From: Lysinibacillus sp.
GTDB lineage: Bacteria > Bacillota > Bacilli > Bacillales_A > Planococcaceae
NCBI GenBank assembly: GCA_031181585.1
Contig: JAPSKP010000001.1
Span: 50,939-114,938, forward strand
Reading direction: 5' to 3'
DNA length: 64,000 bases
Made by a program: the position numbers and the translations under genes. Under the pieces are notes generated by a model. It saw only the letters and a program-made list of their open reading frames with translations. It searched no databases and was not told where the DNA came from. This document shows positions 27,105-36,658 of this stretch, in pieces. Each line of letters opens with the position of its first letter. Within the stretch, counting starts at the first letter, position 1.

Positions 27105-27977
27105 TTATTTTTGACAACTTGGACAGTACGTTGATGTACGCCCTGCGATAACAACTGCCTTGGTAGCCGCCTGACAAGCCGGGCAGACTTTTTTACTGTA
27201 CATTTTTAAACGGTCCTGCATACTTCCTGCGCCACCATTAACACTTCTGTAATCTGAAATGGTCGACCCGCCATTTTCAATGCTCTCTCTCAGTACCGCA
27301 CAGATTGCCTCAAACAGCTCAATTTTTCGTTTTTTGCTGATTTGGCTTGTTTTTCTAGTTGGCCGGATCTGCATAGCAAATAAACTTTCCGTTGCATAAA
27401 TATTTCCACAGCCGGAAATGACATGACCATCCATTATCACTTCTTTAATTGGCTTGTTTGCATACTTTGGCAACTCGCTCTTTTTCAGGAAATGCTCGCA
27501 TGCTCCCCCATCAAAAGGCTCCGGCGCCATCTGCAGCAACGGTGGATGATCGGCTGCTTCTTTTAAAAAACGAAGCTCACCGAACCGGCGTATGTCCGAA
27601 TAAACAAGCAATTCACCTGTATTCAAAGTGAAGATTGCATGCACATGCTTGCGGAACTTCGGTTCGGTAATTTCCTCTATCTCTTTTACGACAAACCAAG
27701 CACCTGACATACCGAGATGGCTGACCAGTAAAAATTCTTCGCCGCCTTTTTCGAGATGGAAGAAAATATATTTTGACCGCCGCGTAATCTGTGTAATTTT
27801 CATTCCCGATACAACAAGTTCAAAGTCGGAGGGGTTGCCATTTTTCACAATACACTGCTTCCCTTGTGCTGCTCCGTTATAAACGATCTCCGACAACATT
27901 ACACTGTCAATCGTTTTTCCTTCTACAAGAGGCTTCAAATCTCTTACGACACCTTCAACTTCTGGTAATTCTGGCAT
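27105..27977 (-). CDS. mutM: Formamidopyrimidine-DNA glycosylase
   Basis: Base-excision repair enzyme that removes 8-oxoguanine and cuts the strand. The 290-residue sequence begins MPELPEVEGV with the catalytic P2 and E3. It has the H2TH region with 'YANKPIKEVIMDGHVISGCGNIYATESLF' and a C-terminal zinc finger with CPAC and CPSC. AAGGAG lies five bases before the ATG. Nine bases after polA and upstream of coaE, as in B. subtilis. Confidence 0.96.
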   Translation of the reverse strand: MPELPEVEGVVRDLKPLVEGKTIDSVMLSEIVYNGAAQGKQCIVKNGNPSDFELVVSGMKITQITRRSKYIFFHLEKGGEEFLLVSHLGMSGAWFVVKEIEEITEPKFRKHVHAIFTLNTGELLVYSDIRRFGELRFLKEAADHPPLLQMAPEPFDGGACEHFLKKSELPKYANKPIKEVIMDGHVISGCGNIYATESLFAMQIRPTRKTSQISKKRKIELFEAICAVLRESIENGGSTISDYRSVNGGAGSMQDRLKMYSKKVCPACQAATKAVVIAGRTSTYCPSCQK

Positions 27978-27986
27978 AGCTACTCC

Positions 27987-30617
27987 TTACTTTGCATCGT
28001 ACCAAGTCGGACCGTAGGAAAAGTCCACTTTCAGCGGGACTTTTAACTCAATTGCATTTTCCATCACTTCCGGTACAATACGTTCTAATATTTCCACTTC
28101 TTCCTGTGGTGCTTCAAAAATCAATTCATCATGTACCTGTAACAATAGTTTCGTCTGCAGGCCTTCCGCTTTTAAACGTGCATCCATATCAATCATAGCC
28201 TTTTTTATAATATCTGCAGCACTTCCCTGAATTGGTGTATTCATAGCTGTACGCTCAGCAAAACTGCGCAGATTGAAGTTTGAGCTGTTAATCTCAGGAA
28301 GGTAGCGTCGACGATTCAAAATCGTTGTCACATATCCCTGCTTCTTCGCCTCTTTTATAATAGAGTCCATATAACCCTTAACCCCTGGGAAGCTTGCCAA
28401 ATAATTTTCAATAAATGTAGCAGCCTCTTTTCGGGTAATATCAAGACTTTGCGATAAACCGTAATCACTGATGCCATAAACGATACCAAAATTAACTGCT
28501 TTCGCTGTACGGCGCATGTTCGATGTGACTTCTTCCGGGGATTCGACCCCAAACACATTCATCGCTGTACGTGTATGAATATCCATTCCTTCACGGAACG
28601 CTTCTACAAGGACCTCATCGCCGCACATATGAGCTAATACACGAAGTTCGATTTGTGAATAATCGGCTGCAAATAAAATCCAGTCTGGTTTCGATGGGAC
28701 AAATGCTTTTCGGATTTTCCGTCCCTCCTCCAGCCGGATTGGGATGTTTTGCAAGTTCGGGTCCGTTGAACTTAAACGGCCCGTTGCGGTAAGGGCCTGC
28801 TGGTACCGTGTATGCACTTTAGAGTCATCATCGTGCACGACTTTAATTAGCCCGTCGATATACGTTGATTTTAGCTTCGACAGCATACGGTAATCCAAAA
28901 TATGCTTGACGACAACATGCTTGGACTGTAATTTTTCCAATACATCTGCCGCTGTTGAATAACCCGTCTTCGTCTTTTTAATGGCCGGCAAGCCTAACTT
29001 TTCAAACAGGATAACCCCTAGTTGTTTCGGAGAATTAATGTTAAATTTCTCTCCTGCAAGATCATAAATCGTAGTTTCGATAATATCCAGTTTTTGTGTC
29101 AGCTCATTGCCCATTTCTTCCAGTGCATCGATATGAACAGTTATTCCTTCTGACTCCATTTTCCCAAGAATACGGGCAAGCGGCAGCTCTAGATTTTTAT
29201 ATAGCTCAAACTGTTCATTTTCCTTCAGCTTTTCTTCAAGCACAGGTTCCAGAGCGAAAACAGCCAGGGCTTTTCGGGCCACATGGTCAGCAATATCCTT
29301 TTCATCAGGCCGTGTCCATTTTGCCCCTTTTCCGTAAACTGCATCGTTCGACTGCACATCTGTATAACCGAACTCCTTCGCCAATGCTTGTACATCGTCT
29401 CCCGAAATAGAAGGATCTGCAATATAACCGGCAAGACCCAGGTCAAACGTGACGCCCTGCAGTTCGATTCCCTTGCGTTGCAGCATTGCCTGCGCCGCTT
29501 TGCTGTCTGCCATTAGTTTTTGCTTTGTCTCATCTTCCAGCCATAATTTCAGCACCTCATTCGTAAATGCATGACTGCCCGGTATATATATTGTCCGTGT
29601 GCCATCTGTCAACGCTATGCCAATCGCTTCACAATCATGATAATGATCATTTTCAAGTTCTACATGGACAGCCATTTTATCAGCAAGCATGTGTGGCATT
29701 ACTTCTTCAACAATCTCCACCTCAATCGCTTCTTGCTCTTTTGCTGTCTCAATAAAATCACTTTTTTCAATTAGTGACTTGAAGCCTAGTTCACGCCAAA
29801 GCGACAGGAGCTCTTCTTCATTCGGACCTGAATAGGAAATGTCACCAAGGTGAATGTCGATTGGCGCCTCAGTATAAATCGTTGCCAGCTTTTTAGACAT
29901 ATGTGCCTGCTCTTCATTTGCAACAAGCTTCTCCTTCATTTTTGAAGCCTTCATATTATCAATTGCTTCATACAGCGCTTCTACGGAACCGTATTCCTTT
30001 AATAACTTGATTGCCGTCTTTTCTCCGACACCTGGAACACCTGGAATGTTATCAGAAGAATCACCCATCAACCCTTTCATATCGATAATTTGATGAGGTG
30101 CAAGTCCGTACTTTTCTTCGATATGTGCCGGTGTGTATTTTTCAATATCCGTAATTCCCTTGCGTGTCACATAGACGGTAATATGATGATCCGCAAGCTG
30201 CGTCAAGTCTTTATCTCCAGATACGATCACGACGTCCATTTCATCCTGTATAGCCTGCTTAGCAAGCGTTCCGATGATGTCATCTGCTTCATACATCGGC
30301 AATTCATACCGCTTAATGTTATATGCATCAATCAGCTTGCGAATGTATGGAAACTGCTCCGACAATTCAGGAGGCGTTTTTTGGCGCCCTCCTTTATACT
30401 CACCATATGATTTATGCCGGAATGTTGTTTTTCCTGCATCAAATGCTACAAGCATTTTTGTCGGCTTTTCCTCCTCCACAATTTTTTGAAGCATCATTGT
30501 AAAGCCATATGTTGCATTCGTGTGGACGCCCTGTTCACTCGTTAGAGGCGGCAAGGCAAAAAAGGCACGGTATGCTAAACTGTTGCCGTCTAAAAGAAGT
30601 ACTTTCTCCTTTGTCAT
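27987..30617 (-). CDS. polA: DNA polymerase I
   Basis: Repair and Okazaki-fragment polymerase of 876 residues. The N-terminal 5'-3' exonuclease (about 1-290) has 'DADD'-type acidic sites ('YEADDIIGTLA', 'GDKDLTQL', 'GDSSDNIPGVPGVGEKTA'). The central 3'-5' exonuclease-like domain (about 305-470) has lost the first DxE motif ('VHVELEND'), so proofreading is probably absent, as in other Bacillus Pol I. The polymerase domain has motif A 'FAADYSQIELRVLAH', motif B 'RRTAKAVNFGIVYG' and motif C 'LLQVHDELIFE'. GGAGGAG precedes the ATG. Confidence 0.97.
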   Translation of the reverse strand: MTKEKVLLLDGNSLAYRAFFALPPLTSEQGVHTNATYGFTMMLQKIVEEEKPTKMLVAFDAGKTTFRHKSYGEYKGGRQKTPPELSEQFPYIRKLIDAYNIKRYELPMYEADDIIGTLAKQAIQDEMDVVIVSGDKDLTQLADHHITVYVTRKGITDIEKYTPAHIEEKYGLAPHQIIDMKGLMGDSSDNIPGVPGVGEKTAIKLLKEYGSVEALYEAIDNMKASKMKEKLVANEEQAHMSKKLATIYTEAPIDIHLGDISYSGPNEEELLSLWRELGFKSLIEKSDFIETAKEQEAIEVEIVEEVMPHMLADKMAVHVELENDHYHDCEAIGIALTDGTRTIYIPGSHAFTNEVLKLWLEDETKQKLMADSKAAQAMLQRKGIELQGVTFDLGLAGYIADPSISGDDVQALAKEFGYTDVQSNDAVYGKGAKWTRPDEKDIADHVARKALAVFALEPVLEEKLKENEQFELYKNLELPLARILGKMESEGITVHIDALEEMGNELTQKLDIIETTIYDLAGEKFNINSPKQLGVILFEKLGLPAIKKTKTGYSTAADVLEKLQSKHVVVKHILDYRMLSKLKSTYIDGLIKVVHDDDSKVHTRYQQALTATGRLSSTDPNLQNIPIRLEEGRKIRKAFVPSKPDWILFAADYSQIELRVLAHMCGDEVLVEAFREGMDIHTRTAMNVFGVESPEEVTSNMRRTAKAVNFGIVYGISDYGLSQSLDITRKEAATFIENYLASFPGVKGYMDSIIKEAKKQGYVTTILNRRRYLPEINSSNFNLRSFAERTAMNTPIQGSAADIIKKAMIDMDARLKAEGLQTKLLLQVHDELIFEAPQEEVEILERIVPEVMENAIELKVPLKVDFSYGPTWYDAK

Positions 30618-30684
30618 CGTATCTCCTCCGTTAATTCATCTCTTCTCTATTGTAAAACATACGTACGGTTTTTAAAAATAAAAA

Positions 30685-30712
30685 AAGATGTGTGCTCGAA
30701 GGCAAACATCTT
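30685..30712 (-). terminator. Terminator overlapping the stop of the 30.7-kb membrane gene
   Basis: Stem AAGATGT/ACATCTT with extra pairing and a TTCG loop, then a run of seven T on the minus strand. Confidence 0.75.
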
Positions 30713-31148
30713 ACTTTAATTTTTTAAATTTATACTGCTCGGCTGCTTTCTGCTCTTCTACATAGAAAACTTCTTCATAGATGACCGTTAACAAGAAAGC
30801 ATTCATAAATGAAAATACGATATATAAAGGCATACCGCCTAAATCAAACGGCATCAATCCACGGGCAAATGTTTCAACAAAACCGATTTGTGTAAAGAAG
30901 AAAATCATTCCAATTCCTACTTGCCAGATTGGACGCTTGTCTTTTCTTTTTTCAAACCATAATACCTTTTTGAAGGAATTTCGCACATCCTCCGCAATCA
31001 CGAGACTTAAACCAAATACGACAATAAAGAATACCGGGACAGCAAAAATCTTGATATTCATTATGCTAAAGTCAGCTTGACTGTACCAAGCACTGACAGA
31101 AGCGGCCATGGCGAACGACAGCAATATGTTTTGAAAAATCTTGCTCAA
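30711..31148 (-). CDS. Unknown four-helix membrane protein
   Basis: A 145-residue protein with four hydrophobic segments (about 5-20, 31-51, 73-92 and 105-124), short loops rich in Lys/Arg on one side (RNSFKKVLWFEKRKDKRP), and a charged tail (EEQKAAEQYKFKKLK). I do not recognise the family. The start is a TTG at 31148, eight bases after GGGGG. It has its own terminator. It is codirectional with polA downstream and the chemoreceptor gene upstream but separated from both by intergenic sequence. Position gives no strong clue to its job. Confidence 0.7.
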   Translation of the reverse strand: MSKIFQNILLSFAMAASVSAWYSQADFSIMNIKIFAVPVFFIVVFGLSLVIAEDVRNSFKKVLWFEKRKDKRPIWQVGIGMIFFFTQIGFVETFARGLMPFDLGGMPLYIVFSFMNAFLLTVIYEEVFYVEEQKAAEQYKFKKLK

Positions 31149-31245
31149 CGTTTATTCCCCCAATTTCATCTCTGCAATCTAGTATAACAAGATTTTTCTG
31201 ATATTTTAAGAGGGAATTTGTCTATTTATTGAAGGAAAAAAATAG

Positions 31246-31270
31246 GAGTACAGGGAAACCCCCTGTACTC
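31246..31270 (-). terminator. Terminator after chemoreceptor gene
   Basis: Perfect stem GAGTACAGGG/CCCTGTACTC, five-base loop, then a run of T on the minus strand. Confidence 0.88.
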
Positions 31271-31323
31271 TCATTGTTTTCTCTGTAATATACTGCTATA
31301 TACTTTGAAAACTAGTTTTATAT

Positions 31324-33003
31324 TTATAATTTAAATTTCGTCATTTGCTCGTTTAGCGTATTAGCCATTTCATTTAATTGCGTGGCAATACTAAACATTT
31401 CCTCTGTAGAAGCCGTTTGCTCCTCTACAGATGCAACGATTCCCTGTGCATGTTCAGATGAATCCTGCAAGTGATTCACTGTCATATTTGTTGTATGAAT
31501 CACTTCACTGGAGCTTGCTGCAATCTCTTCAACTGTTGCAGTAATGGACTGAATTTCATCATTCATATTTTCAATCAACCCCACAATTTGCGTAAAGGTC
31601 TCTCCAGCCGAATAAATTGTATCACTTTCCCCGTCAATCTTTTCTACAACATTTGAAATGGCCTCTAATGATTCATCTGAGTCTACGCGCATTTCTGTAA
31701 TCAACTTAGAAATATCGCTCGCTGATTTTGAGGACTGTTCAGCAAGAGAACGGATTTCGTCTGCCACAACGGCAAACCCTTTTCCATATTCCCCAGCACG
31801 AGCTGCCTCGATTGCTGCGTTTAAGGCAAGCAGATTGATTTGTCCCGCGATGTTTGAAATGATTTTTGTTATTTCACTTACTTCCATTGACTTATTGTTC
31901 ATTTTCTCCGTAATGACAAGTGAAGCTCTAGCCGATTCATCAATTGTACGAATTCCTTTTACTGACTGCTGGATTGCCTCATTTCCAATAGATGCTGCCT
32001 TCGTTGCTTCATAAGCCTTTTCGGATACATGATTTGTCGCTGTAGAAATTTCATTAATCTGCTCTGAAATATTTACGATTGCGCTCTGGTTTTGATTTGC
32101 CCCTGAAGAGATGAATTCTGTAGAAGCCGCAATCTCTGTTATTTTGTCTGACACTTGATTAGATGTAACCGTTAACTGTTCAAGACTCTCGGATAAGTTC
32201 GTTGCGCCTTGCTGTACATGTTCTGAAGTTGTGGAAACATGCGATAATGTTTCTTTTAATTGAACTTGCATATTTCGGAAGCTCATGCTCAGTTTGCCGA
32301 TTTCATCTTCACTATTCACTGTGAATTCTTCCGTCAAATCGCCTTGTGCAATTTTCTGTGTATGCTTGAGCAGTCGATTAAGTGGTGTATTAATATTCCG
32401 CGAAACCATAATAGCAATTACTACTCCGATCAGGATAGCTCCTGCTAATATGGCTATCATTATCATCATCATTTTCCCTTTAAGGCTAAGAATAAAATCC
32501 GCATCTGCGTCAAGGCCCATCACTGAATCTGTACCTGGTACTTGGATGAATGCAGATAGATGATTACCGTAATCATCCTCATAGATTTCACTCGTAATCA
32601 TCTCTTCTGTAGTCAGTGCATTAGCCTGATCCTTCGTAAATGCAAGAGGTGCTAAGTGTTCATCTGCTCCTCCTAGCACAAGAATGACTTCCTCTCCATC
32701 AACTTTACTCATGATATATACATTTTCCAGATCAAATTCCTGTTGGAACTCATCTGTAATCAGCTTCAGCTCTTCATAAGCACTTTCCTCTTCTTTTGCA
32801 TCTTCTACTAAATCCTCATCTACAAGAGAGCTGTATTTTTCGAGCATTAACTCTAAACTCTTTTCATATTGAGGGACTACATGGTCTTGAATAAGCGTTG
32901 TTGTAATATAGGTTAAGACTATTCCGAATACAATACTGGCTAACACAAGCGGAATAATGACACCTGCTAAAATTTTTACTCGGATAGATTTAATTTTCTT
33001 CAC
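31324..33003 (-). CDS. Methyl-accepting chemotaxis protein
   Basis: Membrane chemoreceptor of 559 residues. A first membrane helix (about 11-33) is followed by an extracellular sensor of about 150 residues. The second helix (about 183-204) leads into HAMP (about 203-258) and a long coiled-coil signalling domain with the conserved hairpin tip '[30 protein letters not shown]' region (about 390-420). The C-terminus (EQMTKFKL) lacks the pentapeptide that tethers CheR/CheB in enterics. Start is GTG at 33003, eight bases after AAGGGG. It lies 12 bases after the ATP-grasp gene and shares its transcript. The ligand is unknown. Confidence 0.93.
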   Translation of the reverse strand: MKKIKSIRVKILAGVIIPLVLASIVFGIVLTYITTTLIQDHVVPQYEKSLELMLEKYSSLVDEDLVEDAKEEESAYEELKLITDEFQQEFDLENVYIMSKVDGEEVILVLGGADEHLAPLAFTKDQANALTTEEMITSEIYEDDYGNHLSAFIQVPGTDSVMGLDADADFILSLKGKMMMIMIAILAGAILIGVVIAIMVSRNINTPLNRLLKHTQKIAQGDLTEEFTVNSEDEIGKLSMSFRNMQVQLKETLSHVSTTSEHVQQGATNLSESLEQLTVTSNQVSDKITEIAASTEFISSGANQNQSAIVNISEQINEISTATNHVSEKAYEATKAASIGNEAIQQSVKGIRTIDESARASLVITEKMNNKSMEVSEITKIISNIAGQINLLALNAAIEAARAGEYGKGFAVVADEIRSLAEQSSKSASDISKLITEMRVDSDESLEAISNVVEKIDGESDTIYSAGETFTQIVGLIENMNDEIQSITATVEEIAASSSEVIHTTNMTVNHLQDSSEHAQGIVASVEEQTASTEEMFSIATQLNEMANTLNEQMTKFKL

Positions 33004-33015
33004 AATCTTTTCCCC

Positions 33016-34131
33016 TTACTGTAATTGATATTGTTTATGGGTAATGAATTTCATGAAATCCAAGCTTAAGATATGATCATGCTCTTCTTCACTTTCACTC
33101 TTGAAAAAGATAACAGCAAAAGTAGCCCGGCCGTCCAACGGAAGCATGCGGTAATCCAATATTTCCTTGAACTCCTTTTTTAGGGAGTGATGGTCAATTG
33201 CCTCTATTTGTGCTGGTTCAACCCCTTTATCCATTTCAGCACATGTAAAGTTATAGACAGCATCATCCATCGCTTCGATAATTTTGTCCCAAGCAGGCTT
33301 GCTTCGATTGAAATAATGTTCATATGGGTTAACACCGTAGGCAAAGTAACCCAGCTCGGTTGTTCCTTCGCCAGCAAAGCGTAACGGATTCACTTCAATC
33401 GGGATGATTTTCTGTGCAGTATTCACTCGGAGTTCGATATGCAGGGGCATCATTTTCAAATGAAAACTTTCTCCGAAGTCTTTTAAATACTGAGTGAATG
33501 GATTCATGTATGTAGCTAGAACATCCTTACTCGTATAGTAAATCCGGTCTCCTACATCATTGCTATCCTTAAATTTCCTTGCGAAAATATTCAGAATAAC
33601 CGGTTCGCCCTTTTCATCAAAATAAAAATCTACGGCGAACTCTTTCCCATCAATGTATTGTTCTAAGATAAACTGCATATTTTCTGCGGCATCTATCGTT
33701 TCATATGTATGTATAAATTGCTCCAATGACTCGCTGTCGTTAAGCTTGTATACGCCCTCACTACCATAGCCTACAATTGGCTTTAGTACGATTGGAAATG
33801 GCAATTCCTTTGCATTCATTTCCTGTAGTTCCGGGAAGGTGCATGATTGATAGAAAAAATCCGGATATTTTGAGGCAATTAATTTTCGGAAAGCCATTTT
33901 ATTTTTAAATATGTTAGCCATCCTTGTTACGTGATGGTCTGGTAAAAATTCATTCAAGGCTTCCATTCCGATTTCTGCATTCATGATTATCCCCATGTAT
34001 ACATCCATTTTTTTGAAATTAGGGGCAGCTGATAAAAAACAGCCATGTGTCACATCAAAAATTGTTTCCTCAACTGTGGATAGTGCTTTAGTCAGCAGCG
34101 GCGATACATACCGAGTATCTAAAAATATCAT
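33016..34131 (-). CDS. ATP-grasp domain protein, substrate unknown
   Basis: A 371-residue protein with a pre-ATP-grasp N-domain (about 1-95) and an ATP-grasp fold. The nucleotide region is 'PFPIVLKPIVGYGSEGVYKL' (about 111-130), followed by 'FILEQYIDGKEFAVDFYF' (about 153-170) and the metal-site 'HIELRVNTAQKIIPIEVNPLRFAGEG' region (about 234-259). ATP-grasp enzymes join a carboxylate, via acyl-phosphate, to an amine or similar. No peptide-synthesis partner is nearby. The only partner is the chemoreceptor gene 12 bases downstream. AGGAGGG precedes the ATG. Confidence 0.8.
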   Translation of the reverse strand: MIFLDTRYVSPLLTKALSTVEETIFDVTHGCFLSAAPNFKKMDVYMGIIMNAEIGMEALNEFLPDHHVTRMANIFKNKMAFRKLIASKYPDFFYQSCTFPELQEMNAKELPFPIVLKPIVGYGSEGVYKLNDSESLEQFIHTYETIDAAENMQFILEQYIDGKEFAVDFYFDEKGEPVILNIFARKFKDSNDVGDRIYYTSKDVLATYMNPFTQYLKDFGESFHLKMMPLHIELRVNTAQKIIPIEVNPLRFAGEGTTELGYFAYGVNPYEHYFNRSKPAWDKIIEAMDDAVYNFTCAEMDKGVEPAQIEAIDHHSLKKEFKEILDYRMLPLDGRATFAVIFFKSESEEEHDHILSLDFMKFITHKQYQLQ

Positions 34132-34265
34132 ATAAAATTCCCTCCTATTCAGTATAATAGAACCACTTTACCTGCCAGTTTTATGTCTATTAGTCCAATA
34201 AATATTATACATAAAAATAGGTAAATCAGGATATTTTCTATTATTCAGATTATTAAAGAAAAAGA

Positions 34266-34293
34266 AGACCAAGCGAGTCAACCCGCTTGGTCT
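34266..34293 (-). terminator. Terminator after hflC
   Basis: Perfect stem AGACCAAGCG/CGCTTGGTCT followed by TCTTTTTC on the minus strand. Confidence 0.88.
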
Positions 34294-34312
34294 CCTTAAC
34301 ATGTACTGCTAA

Positions 34313-35341
34313 CTATTCCATATAACCCGAGAGAAGACGGGCATAAGGGGAATCTGATGGGAGGATAATGACCGTATCCTCTCCAATTGTTTTTTTATAG
34401 GATTCTAACGTCCTATACAATGAATAAAATTCTGGATCTTTTGAGAAGGCTTCATTATAAATTTTTGCCGCTTCGGATTCTCCTTCAGCTGTAATAAGAG
34501 CTGCTTCCTTTTTCGCTGTTGCCAGCATTGACTTCACTTTTTGATCTGTCTCAGCCATAATACGATTTTTAACGGCGTCCCCTTCAGACAAATAACGCTG
34601 GGCAATTGATTCACGCTCGGAGATCATACGCGTATAGACCGATTGCTCATTTTCTGCTGGAAGGTCGGTACGTCGAATTCTCACATCTACTACTTCTATC
34701 CCGTAATTATCATTTTTCAGCAACTCGTTTACTTGCTTAGTAACCTCATCATTAATAGAACCCCGAGACGGATTTTCATCATTAATAATAGCCTCGTAAT
34801 CCAACTGCCCGAGTTCCGTCCGTAAAATAGAGTAAATAAACTCTTCCATCCGACGCTCTGCATTTGGTAATGTCCGCGCATTGGAAATCAACGCTTTCGG
34901 ATCTACTACACGCCAAACGGCATAATTATCAATAATGATTCGTTTTTTATCCTTCGTGTTAATCTCTTCTTCTGTCATATCATACGTCATAAGGTTTTTC
35001 GGTAGTGTTTCAATACGCTGAATAAAAGGTATTTTTATATGAATGCCTGGTTTATTTTGATATTTCACTACTTCACCAAATTGACGGACAACCTTATATT
35101 CGTTTTCCTTGACGACATAGACATTCGTGATAGCGATGATAAGCGCAAGTACAATCACTGCTCCAGCCACAATAGATGTAGTCAATTGTTTTACATTCCG
35201 CGGCTTTTTAGATTTAGGAACAGTCTGCTGATCAGCTGGCTTTGAATTTTGCTGTTCATTATTATCCATTTGATTATGCGGTTTCTGATTTTTACTGCCG
35301 AATAGATTACGTACAAATTCATCCAGGTTTTTATTGCTCAT
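34313..35341 (-). CDS. hflC: HflC, SPFH-domain modulator of FtsH
   Basis: Membrane SPFH/prohibitin protein that forms a complex with HflK around FtsH. The 342-residue sequence has a polar N-tail of about 50 residues, a membrane helix (about 54-75), the SPFH domain starting 'VKENEYKVVRQFGEV', and the HflC-specific 'GIEVVDVRIRRTDLPAENEQSVYTRM' region. It ends with 'AFSKDPEFYSLYRTLESYKK'. The long N-tail is unlike enterobacterial HflC, which begins at its helix. AAGGGAG precedes the ATG; it overlaps hflK by 11 bases. Confidence 0.9.
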   Translation of the reverse strand: MSNKNLDEFVRNLFGSKNQKPHNQMDNNEQQNSKPADQQTVPKSKKPRNVKQLTTSIVAGAVIVLALIIAITNVYVVKENEYKVVRQFGEVVKYQNKPGIHIKIPFIQRIETLPKNLMTYDMTEEEINTKDKKRIIIDNYAVWRVVDPKALISNARTLPNAERRMEEFIYSILRTELGQLDYEAIINDENPSRGSINDEVTKQVNELLKNDNYGIEVVDVRIRRTDLPAENEQSVYTRMISERESIAQRYLSEGDAVKNRIMAETDQKVKSMLATAKKEAALITAEGESEAAKIYNEAFSKDPEFYSLYRTLESYKKTIGEDTVIILPSDSPYARLLSGYME

Positions 35342-36290
35342 TCGTATCGCTCCCTTCTGTCTTAGGCTGTGTTTGAGCCGGCTGAATCGGCAAATACTTC
35401 AGCGTCTCCCCGTCATCATTCATAATGTAAATTTGAGCGTTTGGCAATACTGCTTCGAGCGTTTCGATGACAAGACGATCACGCGTAATTTCCTGATTTC
35501 CTCTATATTGTTCGTAAAGCTTGTTGAAGACGGCTACTTCTCCTCTTGCTTGTTCAATACGGGCCGTTTTTTCTCCTTCTGCCCGGGAATTGATGGCAGC
35601 CTTTTCCCCTTCTGCTTCACTTTCTTTTTGATTTTGGTATTTTTCTGCTTCATTTGTCTTTGTATTTTTTGTTTCACGTGCATCTGTTACGGCAGTGAAG
35701 GCCGCCCGTACTTCTTTATTTGGCAGCTCTACATCCTGCAGCTTTACGCCAAGTATGCTAATACCAATATCATATTTTTTAAGTAAATCTACTAATAAGT
35801 CTCGCGTATGCGCCTCGATATCCGCTTTCCCATCTGTTAAGGCTTCGTCAATTGTCGAGCTGCCGATGACCGAACGGATAGCGCTCGATGTTGCACTATG
35901 CAAGATTTCTTCCGGATCCTGAGAATTAAACAAATATTTTTTCGGTTCAACAATACGCCATTGAACAACTAAATCGGTCAGGACAATATTTTCATCTCCC
36001 GTAATCATTTTCGCATCAGAGCCTACTGTATTGAGAGACCCATCTTCTTTTTCTTCATACCCAAACTTTAAGCTATATGTTTCCTTAGATAAAACCTCTG
36101 CTTTTTGAATTGGCCAAGGCAGTTTGAAATGCAATCCTGGCTCTGTAATAACATCGTTCGCCTGGCCGAATGTAATGACAACCGCCTGTTCCGACTCATC
36201 GACTGTATACCAAGAAGTAGTGACAGCAAGAATGGCCAGGACGGCAAAAAGCGTCAGCCCGCTCCACATAAGTGTTCGTTTTACACTCAT
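35331..36290 (-). CDS. hflK: HflK, SPFH-domain modulator of FtsH
   Basis: Partner of HflC. The 319-residue protein has an N-terminal membrane helix (about 6-28), the SPFH domain ('YTVDESEQAVVITFGQANDVI', 'PGLHFKLPWPIQKAEV'), the HflK feature 'ATSSAIRSVIGSSTIDEALT' and 'LGVKLQDVELPNKEVRAAF', then a Glu/Lys/Ala-rich coiled coil ('NEAEKYQNQKESEAEGEKA'). It lacks the glycine-rich head of E. coli HflK. AAAGGGGG precedes the ATG. Upstream is a sigma-W-like promoter. ftsH is not nearby. Confidence 0.9.
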   Translation of the reverse strand: MSVKRTLMWSGLTLFAVLAILAVTTSWYTVDESEQAVVITFGQANDVITEPGLHFKLPWPIQKAEVLSKETYSLKFGYEEKEDGSLNTVGSDAKMITGDENIVLTDLVVQWRIVEPKKYLFNSQDPEEILHSATSSAIRSVIGSSTIDEALTDGKADIEAHTRDLLVDLLKKYDIGISILGVKLQDVELPNKEVRAAFTAVTDARETKNTKTNEAEKYQNQKESEAEGEKAAINSRAEGEKTARIEQARGEVAVFNKLYEQYRGNQEITRDRLVIETLEAVLPNAQIYIMNDDGETLKYLPIQPAQTQPKTEGSDTNEQ

Positions 36291-36323
36291 TTTGAAACCC
36301 CCTTTTTCTATGTATAGTACATA

Positions 36324-36350
36324 TACGGGCTTTCCTAGGAGAAAGTTTCG
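36324..36350 (-). promoter_or_regulatory. Possible sigma-W-like promoter of hflKC
   Basis: CGAAAC - 17 bases - CGTA on the minus strand, against the consensus TGAAAC - 16/17 - CGTA; one mismatch in the -35. It is 34 bases from the hflK start. Confidence 0.45.
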
Positions 36351-36463
36351 AAAATATCAAAAGAAGGAAATATGTAAAAACATTCAAAACACTGTTCTAT
36401 CACTATGGAAATTTGATAAAACAATTACGGCAGTATACTTCTTACTGAATGCGTCTAAGAAAA

Positions 36464-36505
36464 ATAGAGCTATTCAGGAAACTTACACTTTCCGAATAGC
36501 TCTAT
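36464..36505 (-). terminator. Terminator after phoR, bidirectional
   Basis: Long stem ATAGAGCTATTC/GAATAGCTCTAT with inner GGAAA/TTTCC pairing and T-runs on both strands. It lies about 150 bases beyond the phoR stop. Confidence 0.75.
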
Positions 36506-36658
36506 AGAAAAAAGCATTATATTAAGATGCTTTTGGGGGGGTGAAGGGAAAAGTCCCGATTACTCACAGGACTTTCATTTATTCGAAACATGGGGGTTTC
36601 TAATCATTACTATAAACCCTCACTTTTAATGCAGCGTTTCGATATTGTAAATTTCTTG

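Larger units (their letters stand above)
36291..36658. other. Intergenic region between phoR and hflK
   Basis: Holds the hflK promoter region, the hairpin at 36464-36505, and a run of seven G at about 36535-36541. No gene is seen. Confidence 0.6.

Noticed and set aside
36530-36545. A run of G near phoR as a phase-variation tract
   Set aside because: Only seven bases, lies in intergenic sequence after the terminator, and is not near a start codon or promoter.
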